Shown: positions 6,909 through 15,713, counted from the stretch's first letter. The stretch is 21,219 bases of DNA from Chloroflexi bacterium RBG_13_53_26 (GCA_001795035.1 MGMW01000080.1:1-21219), one strand, 5' to 3'. The notes: a model not told the origin generated them from the letters alone. Translations and numbers: made by a program.

Positions 6909-8708
6909 TTATCCAGAACCAGTTATGAACAGACAATCCATCCCACCGTTGGAATAGATTCGGTTAACGGTGGGATCCTGCTCCAACCTGGCGAAATCAA
7001 CATCGTTGAACCTGTCCAGCCGCCACCACACAGTCTGGTAAACCGCCTTGTCATATGTGTGGATGCTGGCGTATTGATTTTCTACGTATTGCTCTCCCAG
7101 AGTGCTGTAATAGTCAGAGCCGAAGTGATCCATGAATTGCGTATCGTACTCTATGTCCTTTCTACGGTCTGCTGCATGAGTTCCCAGGATAGCCTGAGCG
7201 AATCTCTCAGGAGGGGTGGCAATATAGAAAGCGTAGACCGTAGGGTCCTTCTTTTCGAGATACCATGTCATTCCAGTCATGTCCATCTGGGTTACCTGCT
7301 CACCGGGGCGTACTATATAGGGTGAGCTGTAATGGCCAGCGATGTTGAGCATTGATGCCAGAACCACCACCCCGAATACGCCAATCCAGGCAACGTGCTT
7401 GAAGCTGGTCTGTCTGGACAACTCCCACAGGGCAAACGCCATCAACGTAATACTGACCACTTCTATGTATACCAGGATTCTATCGGCAGCAAGTGCCTCT
7501 GCGCCGGGAATTCCCAGGAAGTAAGCAGCGTAGAACAGGCATGCAAGCAGGAGCAAGACACCCAGGGAAAATAGGCGATACTTGCCGCTGTCACGATCGC
7601 CGGACCGAAACTGTCTGAGCAGCAAGACAATTCCAACAGCGGCAAGAAGCACGAGAATCAGGAACTCACCGTACATCTTCATCCCGAGGATGACGACGTC
7701 AAGCCCCTGCGCTCCAACCTTACCCAGGGCCTCTCCGGTCTTGGCGATCTCCTGCCCTCCACGGCCAGTGGTCAACTGATGCCAGAGCTGGAGCACATTC
7801 GTCCTGAACCACTCGCGAGTGAGAACCCAGGGGAGAAATATTGCCAACTCCAACAGCAGTGGCCACAGAAGCGGCTTTGAATCCACCCACGAGGGTGCCT
7901 GCATACGAAGCCGCCTGAGTAGACGGGAGTAGATCGGCTTAGGCAGTTCCATTACGGCCAGAGCCGCTATGATTACCAGGGAGGAGAGGGGGTGGAAGAA
8001 GGGATAAGCTACCAGAAGCAGTAATAGCAGTACCTTGAAAGGCGTTCTGTCAACCTTGAAGTAGCAGTAGAATAGCAGAGGCAACATGAGTATGGACCAG
8101 GTATTTGGAACCAAATAGTAGCGCTCGATCCCAACTATGGCTCCGCCAGCGATGAGTGCAGCCAACAGCCGTTGCCCTCTCTGAGGCAGGACAACTGTAG
8201 CAAGGAGATATATCGTCAAGACGAATATGGGGAGGATCAAAGCCGTGTTGAGATTCAGCACCTCAATACCTGGTACGCCGGTGACGGAGGCAATCTCAAA
8301 GAACAGGACATGCGTTATCGGATAGGCGTTCAGGCCACCAGTATGTCCTGTCAGGGAGATATCTTCCACAAAGCCGATATGGGCCATCTGGTCGGCTCTC
8401 CAGGTGGTATAGTCCCTCACAAATGGCAAACACAAGAAAGCGACCACGGTGAGCAGAGTCACCGCAAAGCCGACCAGATAGGTTCGACTTTCCTGGTATC
8501 TTCCGGTGGCCAACTCATGGATAACGACACCGATGCCTCCGACAAGACTGAGGAGCAGCAGGAACCAGACCAAAGCCGGGGTGCTATTGTATATTGAAAG
8601 CTCATAGCCGACGGCTGGCGATCGATGAGCTACAACGAGGGCCAATGCCACCGAAGCAGCACAGAATGCAGCTATCAGCTTGAGCGCGATGTCTCTAGTC
8701 ATACCCAT
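6909..8708 (-). CDS. Large polytopic membrane protein, probable GT-C-type glycosyltransferase
   Basis: A 599-residue protein with a hydrophobic pattern consistent with 11-13 transmembrane helices up to about residue 460 and a soluble C-terminal domain of about 130 residues. The segment YELSIYNSTP after the first helix and WRADQMAHIG (103-111) in an early extracytoplasmic loop resemble the architecture of GT-C enzymes, which use lipid-phosphate sugar donors and have acidic residues in the first large loop. No family name can be assigned with certainty. It could instead act as a polymerase or other integral membrane assembly factor. The start ATG at 8708 has a poor ribosome binding site and lies 9 bp after the GT4 stop; an in-frame ATG at 8702 is also possible. 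Confidence 0.65.
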   Translation of the reverse strand: MGMTRDIALKLIAAFCAASVALALVVAHRSPAVGYELSIYNSTPALVWFLLLLSLVGGIGVVIHELATGRYQESRTYLVGFAVTLLTVVAFLCLPFVRDYTTWRADQMAHIGFVEDISLTGHTGGLNAYPITHVLFFEIASVTGVPGIEVLNLNTALILPIFVLTIYLLATVVLPQRGQRLLAALIAGGAIVGIERYYLVPNTWSILMLPLLFYCYFKVDRTPFKVLLLLLLVAYPFFHPLSSLVIIAALAVMELPKPIYSRLLRRLRMQAPSWVDSKPLLWPLLLELAIFLPWVLTREWFRTNVLQLWHQLTTGRGGQEIAKTGEALGKVGAQGLDVVILGMKMYGEFLILVLLAAVGIVLLLRQFRSGDRDSGKYRLFSLGVLLLLACLFYAAYFLGIPGAEALAADRILVYIEVVSITLMAFALWELSRQTSFKHVAWIGVFGVVVLASMLNIAGHYSSPYIVRPGEQVTQMDMTGMTWYLEKKDPTVYAFYIATPPERFAQAILGTHAADRRKDIEYDTQFMDHFGSDYYSTLGEQYVENQYASIHTYDKAVYQTVWWRLDRFNDVDFARLEQDPTVNRIYSNGGMDCLFITGSG

Positions 8709-8717
8709 CTAAGTTTA

Positions 8718-9818
8718 TCACCCCAAGCGGCGACCATTGTCTCCCGTGTTGCTGGCAGTTGTGGAGGGTGAGAGAGACTCCTCCACAAACCTGATAATTT
8801 TCCGCACACTCCCATCCCAGGAATACGCTTCAACCATTTCCCTGGTTCTTGGGCTGATATCCCGAAAGCTCTGGCGAACCTGCGAGACCTTTGCAGCCAG
8901 CTCTGACGTGTTCTCGACATAAAGAAGTCCACCCTTCTCATCAGGGAATAGGTCAGGCACCCCTCCAAATCTTGTACTCACCACCGGCAGATTGCAGGCC
9001 ATAGCTTCAAGCACTGACAGCGGCTGACTTATGCAGGCTTTTTCAGACAGAGTGGGGAATACGTAGCAGTCAGCCAACTGATACACCTCCTCAATCTGGT
9101 CAAGGTATCCTGTGAGAAATCTGATCCCGTGAGCCTCAAGATCGCGAATCAAAGGAGCGTCATGAGAGAAGAAAGTGCTTCCAGCTATCAATACTTGATT
9201 TCCATTGTTTTGTATCTGCTCGAGTGCTTTGATGTTTCTCCCCTGATTCATGTGGCCGACATGCAGCGCTATGAAATCTTCTGTGCCAACTCCATACTTG
9301 GCTCTAAGCCCCCTTTTTCTTTCAGGGTTTGTCGGGGTGAACTTCTCAATATCGACACCCAAGGAGACGAATCGCGTGGCACATCCCATGCCCGCCAGGT
9401 CTCGTTGATCTTTCCTGGAAGCCGTAAGAATGAGATCCGGCTTCAGCAGAGGCACGATCTTCCTGGACAATGGACCAAAGTTATTTGGCTGCATAGTCAG
9501 CATCGTCACGGGTACCCCCCCCCCGTAACACCCGAGAAGTCTCGCAATCCAGAAACTCTCAGGAGAAGCCCCGGATCGAGGAATGTACAGTATGACGTCC
9601 GGAAGAAACCTTCTGATAGTGGCCCGCAGACTCAGGTTCAAGCCCGAGGGATTCGTGGGGATTCTTGTCAGGCCTTCCTTTTCGGCATGATCTCCCATGG
9701 AGAACAATGCCAGAACTTCATGATGCCTGGCCGATTGGTGGATCACTTCATGCGCGACTTTCATAAAGCCTTCGTCGATCTGCTTCGCCAGCCTTTTGGT
9801 GTAGATACAGACTCTCAT
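8718..9818 (-). CDS. Glycosyltransferase, GT4 family (GT-B fold), containing a G10 tract
   Basis: A protein of 366 residues. The frame extends to a GTG at 9848, but ATG 9818 forms a 4-bp ATGA overlap with the preceding stop and has AGGA just upstream, so it is chosen. The C-terminal half has the GT4 pattern: HVGHMNQGRNIKALEQIQ (186-203), ADCYVFPTLSEKACISQPLS (249-268) and LEAMACNLPVVSTRFGGVPD (270-289). The usual E-x7-E motif is atypical: E271 is present but the residue eight before it is Ile, the nearest acidic residue being E259. The predicted role is transfer of a sugar from a nucleotide donor to a growing glycan at the cytoplasmic face. Residues 99-101 and the first base of 102 are encoded by ten consecutive G. 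Confidence 0.88.
   Translation of the reverse strand: MRVCIYTKRLAKQIDEGFMKVAHEVIHQSARHHEVLALFSMGDHAEKEGLTRIPTNPSGLNLSLRATIRRFLPDVILYIPRSGASPESFWIARLLGCYGGGVPVTMLTMQPNNFGPLSRKIVPLLKPDLILTASRKDQRDLAGMGCATRFVSLGVDIEKFTPTNPERKRGLRAKYGVGTEDFIALHVGHMNQGRNIKALEQIQNNGNQVLIAGSTFFSHDAPLIRDLEAHGIRFLTGYLDQIEEVYQLADCYVFPTLSEKACISQPLSVLEAMACNLPVVSTRFGGVPDLFPDEKGGLLYVENTSELAAKVSQVRQSFRDISPRTREMVEAYSWDGSVRKIIRFVEESLSPSTTASNTGDNGRRLG
9515..9524. repeat. Homopolymer tract, G10 on the coding strand of the GT4 gene
   Basis: Ten consecutive C on the plus strand (G on the coding strand) lie inside the GT4 gene and encode Gly-Gly-Gly and the first base of Val102. The frame is intact in this copy. Tracts of this length in glycosyltransferase genes are known slippage-prone contingency sites in some bacteria; here that role is only inferred. 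Confidence 0.8.
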
Positions 9819-11599
9819 TTGTCCTGCTCCCAACCGAACCAGACGCACTTCCTGCTATAGTATCCCTGAAGCATGTGGCTGACCAAGTCATCGCATACGT
9901 CTTGAAACTCACGGTACCCGTTGTCGACAAGCGTCAGCTTCAAGCGTTCCTGTATTTGGCTGTACAGACGAGTCTGTGCCTGAACGGAATCCATGCACTC
10001 GGGATCGGAGGATCGCCTCAATGCAAGGTCCTCTGGCGCAGTCAGGAGGATACTCACTGCCGGCCTGGGCAGAAACCAGCTTAGCAGCTTGAGCCAGATT
10101 TGACTTGGTCTTCCCTGGTCATAGACGTGAAGATCCACGAACATGTCAGGAATAAATCTGTCACAGACCACGATCTGTCTCTTCAGAAGCTTCAGGCGAA
10201 GCGTCAGATTATAGAAAACGCAGAGGTCCACCATGTTCACCGTTTTCCAGGCAATGTATCGCCATCTATTGCTGAAAAGCCCTTTCGTCTTCTGGAAACG
10301 CTCGGAAGCTCCAGGATGATCCCCTGAATTGCTGGATCTGGCGGACCTTCTGGTCAGCCACTTCGCCAGAGCCTGGAATCCTTTCTGAGAGCCCACCCTA
10401 GTCCAGATGTAGTGAGCATCCAATCCGCAGCCCCGAAGAGCTTCCATCAAAGCATGAGCATAGGTGGTCTTGCCACTTCCGTCTACTCCACTCAGGGCTA
10501 TCAGCATACCTCTTTGCGGATTGACTTTCAAAATATGGATGAACAGGACCTCAAACAGGAGCTTGGCAAGCTGCCATATTCGCCTGTGCAGTCCTCCAAA
10601 CTCAGCGGACTGCGCTATCTTCTTGTAGCCAAGCAGCTTCGATGTCACCAGAGGCAGATAGAATGGCATGGTGACTTTGCCATGCTCCAACCTGCGCACA
10701 GCCTTCCGCAACAAGATTCGTTGGTCAGTGTATTGTCTGGCATGCTTGAGTACATCTTCGGGGAATAGCAGTCCACCGAAGATGGCATGGTGGAGATGCG
10801 CATAGGCCAGCACCGACAAGTGAAATCCATCTTCCCATTTGCCAGCTCTTGCGGTGGAGCTAAGATACTGCCATTCTATCTTCTCGTTATCTACCAGGTG
10901 TTTCACTATGCAGAGATCCAACAACCTTATTCCAGAGTTCTCGTAGAATGAATGGGCAAAAGTTGTCAGCATACAGTCCTCAGCACTCAAAGGGAATACC
11001 ACATCATCAAAGAGGCTCTGGCCGTTGGTTCTGGACCACGCTGAATCCGAATTGATGAATGTGGCACCCCAGAAAACCCTGCCGTGGAGATGGATAGCCA
11101 CAACTTCCTTCCCGCACTCAAATTGCTTGTAGAGGTATTTGTGTGGCTCCCTTATGTTCCTCAACTCTATGAAGCCGATCTGCTCCAGCAGGTGACCGGC
11201 TCTGGCGAAATCTTGCTCTCTGACCATAACGTCAAGATTGCCACTGGTATACGGGAACAGGGAAGGGCTTTTTATGAACAAATACCTCACCCCGTTAGTG
11301 AGGAACACATCTCTGACTGCGCCGAAGGCCTTCTTCCATCGATCATACTTCTCTCGATGTTTCCCAACCTCGTCAACGAACTCAGCCGACTCTAACAGTG
11401 GTGACAGTACGGAATAGCTTTTCCCGTGCAGATAGGCCAAAGGCATGGCATTTATGGACATTATCCCAGTGACGGCTGTGGCATTGCCGCGCCATTGCCG
11501 ACCGGAAATATCCTGGTGGTCTGAGAAGGCCAGCATACCCACCATCCCAGCCATCGCCAGGTCGTCCTGGGATTGCACCAACTTCTTACGTCTGATCAC
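9815..11599 (-). CDS. Nucleotidyltransferase-like / thymidylate-kinase-like fusion protein
   Basis: A 594-residue cytoplasmic protein. Residues of about 85-345 resemble the uncharacterised nucleotidyltransferase family (NTP_transf_5 type): GVRYLFIKSPSLFPYTSG, then NLDVMVREQDFARAGHLL, a VVAIHLHGR strand and a helical region. The catalytic D-x-D appears as N121-L-D123, so the first Asp is missing. Residues of about 362-594 are a P-loop kinase of the thymidylate-kinase type: ALSGVDGSGKTT (Walker A, 368-379), then VVCDRFIPD with D480-R481 at the position of the TMPK DR motif. Start is GTG 11599 with AAGG about 7 nt upstream. It lies between two GT4 genes and overlaps the downstream one by ATGA. 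Phosphorylation or nucleotide transfer to a sugar or glycan intermediate is plausible; the substrate is not visible. Confidence 0.75.
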   Translation of the reverse strand: MIRRKKLVQSQDDLAMAGMVGMLAFSDHQDISGRQWRGNATAVTGIMSINAMPLAYLHGKSYSVLSPLLESAEFVDEVGKHREKYDRWKKAFGAVRDVFLTNGVRYLFIKSPSLFPYTSGNLDVMVREQDFARAGHLLEQIGFIELRNIREPHKYLYKQFECGKEVVAIHLHGRVFWGATFINSDSAWSRTNGQSLFDDVVFPLSAEDCMLTTFAHSFYENSGIRLLDLCIVKHLVDNEKIEWQYLSSTARAGKWEDGFHLSVLAYAHLHHAIFGGLLFPEDVLKHARQYTDQRILLRKAVRRLEHGKVTMPFYLPLVTSKLLGYKKIAQSAEFGGLHRRIWQLAKLLFEVLFIHILKVNPQRGMLIALSGVDGSGKTTYAHALMEALRGCGLDAHYIWTRVGSQKGFQALAKWLTRRSARSSNSGDHPGASERFQKTKGLFSNRWRYIAWKTVNMVDLCVFYNLTLRLKLLKRQIVVCDRFIPDMFVDLHVYDQGRPSQIWLKLLSWFLPRPAVSILLTAPEDLALRRSSDPECMDSVQAQTRLYSQIQERLKLTLVDNGYREFQDVCDDLVSHMLQGYYSRKCVWFGWEQDK

Positions 11600-11641
11600 G
11601 TTCGGCCCTTCTCATACCAGGCATAATCTCCTCATTAAACC

Positions 11642-12766
11642 CTATGTAAGCAACTTCTTGTACAGGTCCACAGTACGCTCGCCGATCTGATCAAAACCAA
11701 ATGCAGTGGCTCCTTTGACACACTGGCGTCGTACGCTCGCCATGTCCTCACTCAACAGAATCTCAATGATCGCCCGAGAGAATTTCTCTGTGTCCTTGGG
11801 CACGATTCGTCCGTTTATGTTGTCTCTGACAACTCGGGCAACGTCCCCCACTGGCGTGGTCACCACTGGCACGCCGCAGGCCAGAGCTTCTTTGACCGTG
11901 GTGGGACTGCCTTCAAATAGCGAGCACAGGGCCAGTACATCAGCGCAGTTCAGAATCTCAGGTACAGAATCTGGTTGCTGCGCTCCAATGAAGAGCACCT
12001 CCTCGAGGCCCATATCCTTTGCCATCTCTTCCAGTCGCTTCCTGTCCCTTCCATCACCAACGAGGACAAGTCGCGCCTCAGGAACCTGTCTCACTACCAT
12101 ACGGAAACTCTCGATCAGGAAACCAAGATCCTTTTCGATTTCGAGGCGGCCCACATATATGACAATCTTCTGGCTGCTCTTGAATCCCCATTTGGCGCGC
12201 GACTTGGCCCTACCCAACACCCTGAATTTCGCCAGGTCTATGCCGATGGGGATTACCCGGATTCTCTTCCGCAGCCAGGGGTATTCTTTTTCGTAGAATC
12301 CCTTCGTGCCCTCATCAACCGCGATCACGGCGGAACTATGTCTGAGGCAAAATGACTCGACCATTCTGTAGATCCACGCCACAACCCGTGGCTGTTTGAG
12401 TCTGACTCCATGCAGTATCCTTCCGTGGAGTGTAATCACCTTGGGATTCCTGCGACAGAACAGAACGAAAGGCAAAGCGTACTCTGGACGTTGGACATGG
12501 ACAATAGCCCCTGGCGGCACTGAGGCAAAAGAGCGAGTGGCCATCAGTCTCAAGACGAAGCCAAGATTGCTGAGGGATGCTTTGTGGGTAACAGGCACGA
12601 AGGTGAACGAGCTTTGGGTTGACTGACTGTTTGATGTTGAGGACCCGATGAAGACTGTGGGAACCCCTATCTTGATAAGATACTGGAGAAGGTTGAGCGA
12701 GTAGGTCTCACCTCCTCCGATTCCCGGCAGAGCCGGGTCCATAGCCTCAACGATTACGACTTCCAT
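11642..12766 (-). CDS. Glycosyltransferase, GT4 family (GT-B fold)
   Basis: A 374-residue protein with the complete GT4 layout. The N-terminal Rossmann-like domain contains the glycine-rich loop PGIGGGETYSLNLL (14-27). The C-terminal domain contains IYVGRLEIEKDLGFLIESF (203-221), LVLVGDGRDRKRLEEMA (233-249) and the donor-binding E-x7-E as EGSPTTVKE (E285 and E293), followed by ALACGVPVVTTPVGDVA. It should be a retaining cytoplasmic transferase using a nucleotide sugar; donor and acceptor are unknown. The ATG at 12766 has no strong Shine-Dalgarno and lies 19 bp after the DUF354 stop, so coupling to upstream translation is likely. Confidence 0.92.
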   Translation of the reverse strand: MEVVIVEAMDPALPGIGGGETYSLNLLQYLIKIGVPTVFIGSSTSNSQSTQSSFTFVPVTHKASLSNLGFVLRLMATRSFASVPPGAIVHVQRPEYALPFVLFCRRNPKVITLHGRILHGVRLKQPRVVAWIYRMVESFCLRHSSAVIAVDEGTKGFYEKEYPWLRKRIRVIPIGIDLAKFRVLGRAKSRAKWGFKSSQKIVIYVGRLEIEKDLGFLIESFRMVVRQVPEARLVLVGDGRDRKRLEEMAKDMGLEEVLFIGAQQPDSVPEILNCADVLALCSLFEGSPTTVKEALACGVPVVTTPVGDVARVVRDNINGRIVPKDTEKFSRAIIEILLSEDMASVRRQCVKGATAFGFDQIGERTVDLYKKLLT

Positions 12767-12784
12767 CAGCGCTTACAGGCCTCA

Positions 12785-13837
12785 TCAAAGCTCTGCCGGT
12801 GACCGGTCTTTGTGGGTGAAGCTCAGTATGTTGCTGACGATTACTTCAGTCGTATCATCCCATTCACGTAGCAGGGCTTGTGTCACTATCCCCTGAGTCT
12901 TCTCCTTGATGTTCTGTTCAATGACCCTGTCAACCAGGTTTGTTACGGAATTCTGCTCATCTGGTTCAAAGAATATGCCTTTTTTTACCAAGTCTGAATT
13001 GACGGACATGTATCTGCCCCCAGTATAGATCACCGGGGTACCGGTCAGACAGGACTCGCGAGCCATGGTGTCCCCAGAGGAAATGGTAAACAAAGCAAAA
13101 TGCATCAGAGAATAGATGTCTCTGACCGGTTCCTGAAGTATGGTGCAGTAGGGCGCAAATCGATCCGTAAGCGACTTGTCTTCCAGAGAGAGAACGACGT
13201 TCAGTCCCAGAGTCCTCAAATGGCTGCAGACACCAGCCAGTTGGCCAGTCTCCAAGTGCGCATAGTTCATGCTTATTTTGCTGACTTCCCTAATGAAGAC
13301 GTACTTCTCAGCGGTCAGTTGATACTCATGTAACGCGCCTTCATCAGGTTCGAAGTAGTTTGGATGCAGATAGGCCAACTCCTTGAAACCCCTGTAATTG
13401 ACGATATTCTTGCCGTGCAGTGGGATATGCCCCGGCAGCAATATTCGAGTGGCAAAAGGCCTGTAAGGGTAGAAACCCAACCCGTATTCTATATCATCAT
13501 CGAAGATGACCGACGGTTTTCTGAGGATGTATGTGGCATGACTCACGCCAATGCCCCCGAAAGAAGCAACAACATCGAACTTCTTTCGGTGAATATAGCC
13601 CAACAGACGCAAGCATCGGTACCCAGCACCAAAAACCTTGCCTGGCAGGGACTTTCTAAATGTGCCAATGGAAGTGAAAGGAAAATCTGGCAGTTCCCGC
13701 TGAAGGATGGGGACAAGCTTGCCTCTGGGTTGGACAGTTATCTCAATATCACAACCATGGCGCTTTGCCAGCAGCCTGATGGCGTTCTTGAAGAAATTGA
13801 CATCAACGGGATGGTTCAGGTCCACCAGTATCTTCAT
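12785..13837 (-). CDS. DUF354 family protein (GT-B-like)
   Basis: A protein of 350 residues. The frame reaches a TTG at 13849, but ATG 13837 has GGAG 5 nt upstream and begins with the family-typical KILVDLNHPVDVNFFKNAI, so it is chosen. DUF354 members resemble UDP-GlcNAc 2-epimerase and MurG-like GT-B proteins. Visible features include VASFGGIGVSHATYI, FDDDIEYGLGFYPY, and SSGDTMARESCLTGTPVIYT near residues 260-280, the position where GT-B enzymes bind the nucleotide. The biochemical role is not established for the family; a glycosyltransferase or epimerase-like role in glycan synthesis is inferred from the fold and neighbours. An A7 run encodes VKKG. Confidence 0.83.
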   Translation of the reverse strand: MKILVDLNHPVDVNFFKNAIRLLAKRHGCDIEITVQPRGKLVPILQRELPDFPFTSIGTFRKSLPGKVFGAGYRCLRLLGYIHRKKFDVVASFGGIGVSHATYILRKPSVIFDDDIEYGLGFYPYRPFATRILLPGHIPLHGKNIVNYRGFKELAYLHPNYFEPDEGALHEYQLTAEKYVFIREVSKISMNYAHLETGQLAGVCSHLRTLGLNVVLSLEDKSLTDRFAPYCTILQEPVRDIYSLMHFALFTISSGDTMARESCLTGTPVIYTGGRYMSVNSDLVKKGIFFEPDEQNSVTNLVDRVIEQNIKEKTQGIVTQALLREWDDTTEVIVSNILSFTHKDRSPAEL

Positions 13838-13874
13838 CGCTGCTCCCAACCGAGTAAGCGCCTCTCGCAGATAT

Positions 13875-14912
13875 TCAGTCCAGTTGCCGGAAGATTGTGG
13901 GGCTCAGGACTCTCACAAGAGGGAGGGGGACTCTTCTCCAGACACCAGTAAAGAGTCTATACTTCATTCCGCTTCTGTTTGAAGATACCAGAACTGGCGC
14001 CTTCGGATAGTAGTGAAAGTGCAGCTTCTGTGGCTCAGCCCCCCACTTCTCCTTGAAATGACTCAGTCCGGTATTGTCTGGGTCTGTCTTGCCAAGGTCG
14101 AAGCTGTGGAACCCTTCATTGTGGCTATCTTCTATGGCCTGCCACGCAAGGAGATCGTTAGGACATTGCTTCAGGTAGCGGCTGTCTGAGGCTGCATAGG
14201 CATACCCGGCTACTCCGTTGAATCTGAGCATTAGAGCACCGGCAACAAACTTATTCTGAAGCTCAGCCAAATAGAGGCGGACGTAGTCTTTCATGTGTTT
14301 GTGGATGGCCATGAAGAATTCCCTGTGGTGCCCGGGTACCCCGAGCCTTCTCTTGGTCTGCAGGTTCAAAGCATGAAAGACTTCAAAGGCTTCGGAGGAA
14401 TCGTGAGTCTTAACCACCACGCCCTCTTTTCTTGCCTTGCCAACTGCCTGCCGTGCCCTCCTGTCGACCGTTTTCTGCCACATCTCCTTCGGTTCAGACA
14501 ATTTCAGAACATGACCAAAGAAGTGGTCGTTCACCTCCAGACCCAGCGACAACGGCTGGGTCGTCCTGATCTCCATATATGAACATGACAGCTCGTCACA
14601 AAGGCTCTTTGCCCTGTCCACCAAAATCTTGATGGTGTCTTCGGAATCAGCTATGGGGCCGCATGTGTGGGAGAATGGCAGGGAAACCAGTCGCTTGCCA
14701 GTCAGAATACTTCTGATCTGGAATAGAGGCAGAATTCCACACATCTTCCCCTCCCCATTTTTGGCGAAGAGATAGAAGGGCTTGTGGTTCAAGCTCTCCT
14801 TGATGACCTCTTGCCATTGAGGAAGGTGGTAGTAGGTCCCTTCAGGGTGGTTCTGAATGTAAGTCCGCCACTCCTCAACCGGAACCTCAGGATTGACTTC
14901 GACAGTTGTCAT
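13875..14912 (-). CDS. FemAB-like (GNAT-fold) acyl/aminoacyl transferase
   Basis: A 345-residue protein with the tandem GNAT organisation of FemAB-related proteins in exopolysaccharide loci. N-terminal marks are YYHLPQWQEVIKESL (27-41) and ILPLFQIRSILTGKRLVSLP (60-79). The second half has DRRARQAVGKARKEGVVVK (150-168), VAGALMLRFNGVAGYAYAAS (223-242), the family-typical PNDLLAWQAIEDSHNEGF and FDLGKTDPDNTGLSHFKEKW. Relatives transfer amino acids or acyl groups to amino groups of sugars or peptides. With two deacetylase proteins and amino-sugar enzymes nearby, acylation of a freed sugar amine is a reasonable inference. Its start (ATG 14912, preceded by GAGG) is 6 bp after the deacetylase-like stop, so the pair is coupled. 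Confidence 0.86.
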   Translation of the reverse strand: MTTVEVNPEVPVEEWRTYIQNHPEGTYYHLPQWQEVIKESLNHKPFYLFAKNGEGKMCGILPLFQIRSILTGKRLVSLPFSHTCGPIADSEDTIKILVDRAKSLCDELSCSYMEIRTTQPLSLGLEVNDHFFGHVLKLSEPKEMWQKTVDRRARQAVGKARKEGVVVKTHDSSEAFEVFHALNLQTKRRLGVPGHHREFFMAIHKHMKDYVRLYLAELQNKFVAGALMLRFNGVAGYAYAASDSRYLKQCPNDLLAWQAIEDSHNEGFHSFDLGKTDPDNTGLSHFKEKWGAEPQKLHFHYYPKAPVLVSSNRSGMKYRLFTGVWRRVPLPLVRVLSPTIFRQLD

Positions 14913-14918
14913 TATTGG

Positions 14919-15713
14919 TTACCTCGATTTCAACGACGATTTCAGACTCAGTGCCCGCTTGACGATGTTCACCGCGTAGTCACTCATGAAGGAGACCACC
15001 CAACCCAATGTGCTATCTGCCCATCTCTCTGGATGCGTATTCAGATATAGACGATGATGCTGTCCTGTCTCGATTAGCTTAATAAGATCATATGTGGTAT
15101 GCAACCCAGACGCGACCCGGTCTCCTTCTTCACCATTATCACCGGGGGGAAGCCAGTCCTTCACCTTGTATCCGTGGCCCCATGTCCTGCCCGTATCAGA
15201 AAGATAGACGACCTCACCCAAGGAGAGGTAAGCTTCCCCCAGGATTCCGAGGGTTTTGAAATCATATTTGCGCCACAGGTCCCGGTTGTCCCAACGTGTC
15301 AGCGGGTTCCCATGCATACTGACCGTCTTAACCTGAACGAATTCTCTGAACGCGCTGATTTCGCGTTCAAAGATTTTCATGGCATGCTCGTAGTCTCCTT
15401 TTGCCTTATCAACTACCTCATAGTGATACCCAATTTCATGTCCCATACGGGCAATTTCCCCTATCACGTCGGGCTTGAAGGTCCCGCTTCTGAATCTGAA
15501 GTAGTATGTCGCGCTGATTCCCAATTCGCTCTCTAACTGCGCCATCCTTTTTGCATTGCCAACTGTCCGGTCAACATCATGCCTCATGATGGCGAATCTA
15601 CCAGGCGCCTTTTCTGCCTGTAGATAAGCCAGTACGGTCATAGGGGCATATCCTGACCGGAGTATGGTATTACATAGTTCCCGATATCTTCCCAGTGTGA
15701 AATCCGGGCTCAT
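14919..15713 (-). CDS. NodB-fold polysaccharide deacetylase-like protein
   Basis: A 264-residue protein of the divergent NodB-superfamily group that accompanies polysaccharide clusters. Visible markers are FAIMRHDVDRT (40-50, the D-x-D metal motif), GHEIGYHYEV (91-100, the metal-binding His region), VSMHGNPLTRWDNRDLW (131-147), and YLNTHPERW near residue 225. The family is predicted to hydrolyse N- or O-linked acyl groups on glycans, though substrate data are sparse. The start at ATG 15713 lies 5 bp after the stop of a FemAB remnant and has only a weak purine-rich leader. It is translated just ahead of the FemAB-like gene, consistent with a deacylate/re-acylate pair. Confidence 0.82.
   Translation of the reverse strand: MSPDFTLGRYRELCNTILRSGYAPMTVLAYLQAEKAPGRFAIMRHDVDRTVGNAKRMAQLESELGISATYYFRFRSGTFKPDVIGEIARMGHEIGYHYEVVDKAKGDYEHAMKIFEREISAFREFVQVKTVSMHGNPLTRWDNRDLWRKYDFKTLGILGEAYLSLGEVVYLSDTGRTWGHGYKVKDWLPPGDNGEEGDRVASGLHTTYDLIKLIETGQHHRLYLNTHPERWADSTLGWVVSFMSDYAVNIVKRALSLKSSLKSR

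Noticed and set aside
12980..12986. A7 run on the coding strand of the DUF354 gene as a possible programmed slippage site.
   Set aside because: It simply encodes Lys-Lys in frame and the family sequence continues normally; no downstream structure or alternative frame of use.
9816..13849. A shared 14-mer (TCGGTTGGGAGCAG on the minus strand) just upstream of the GT4 start at 9818 and the DUF354 start at 13837.
   Set aside because: One 14-base match in 21 kb is within chance expectation. One copy is coding sequence and the shared GGAG core is simply a Shine-Dalgarno.
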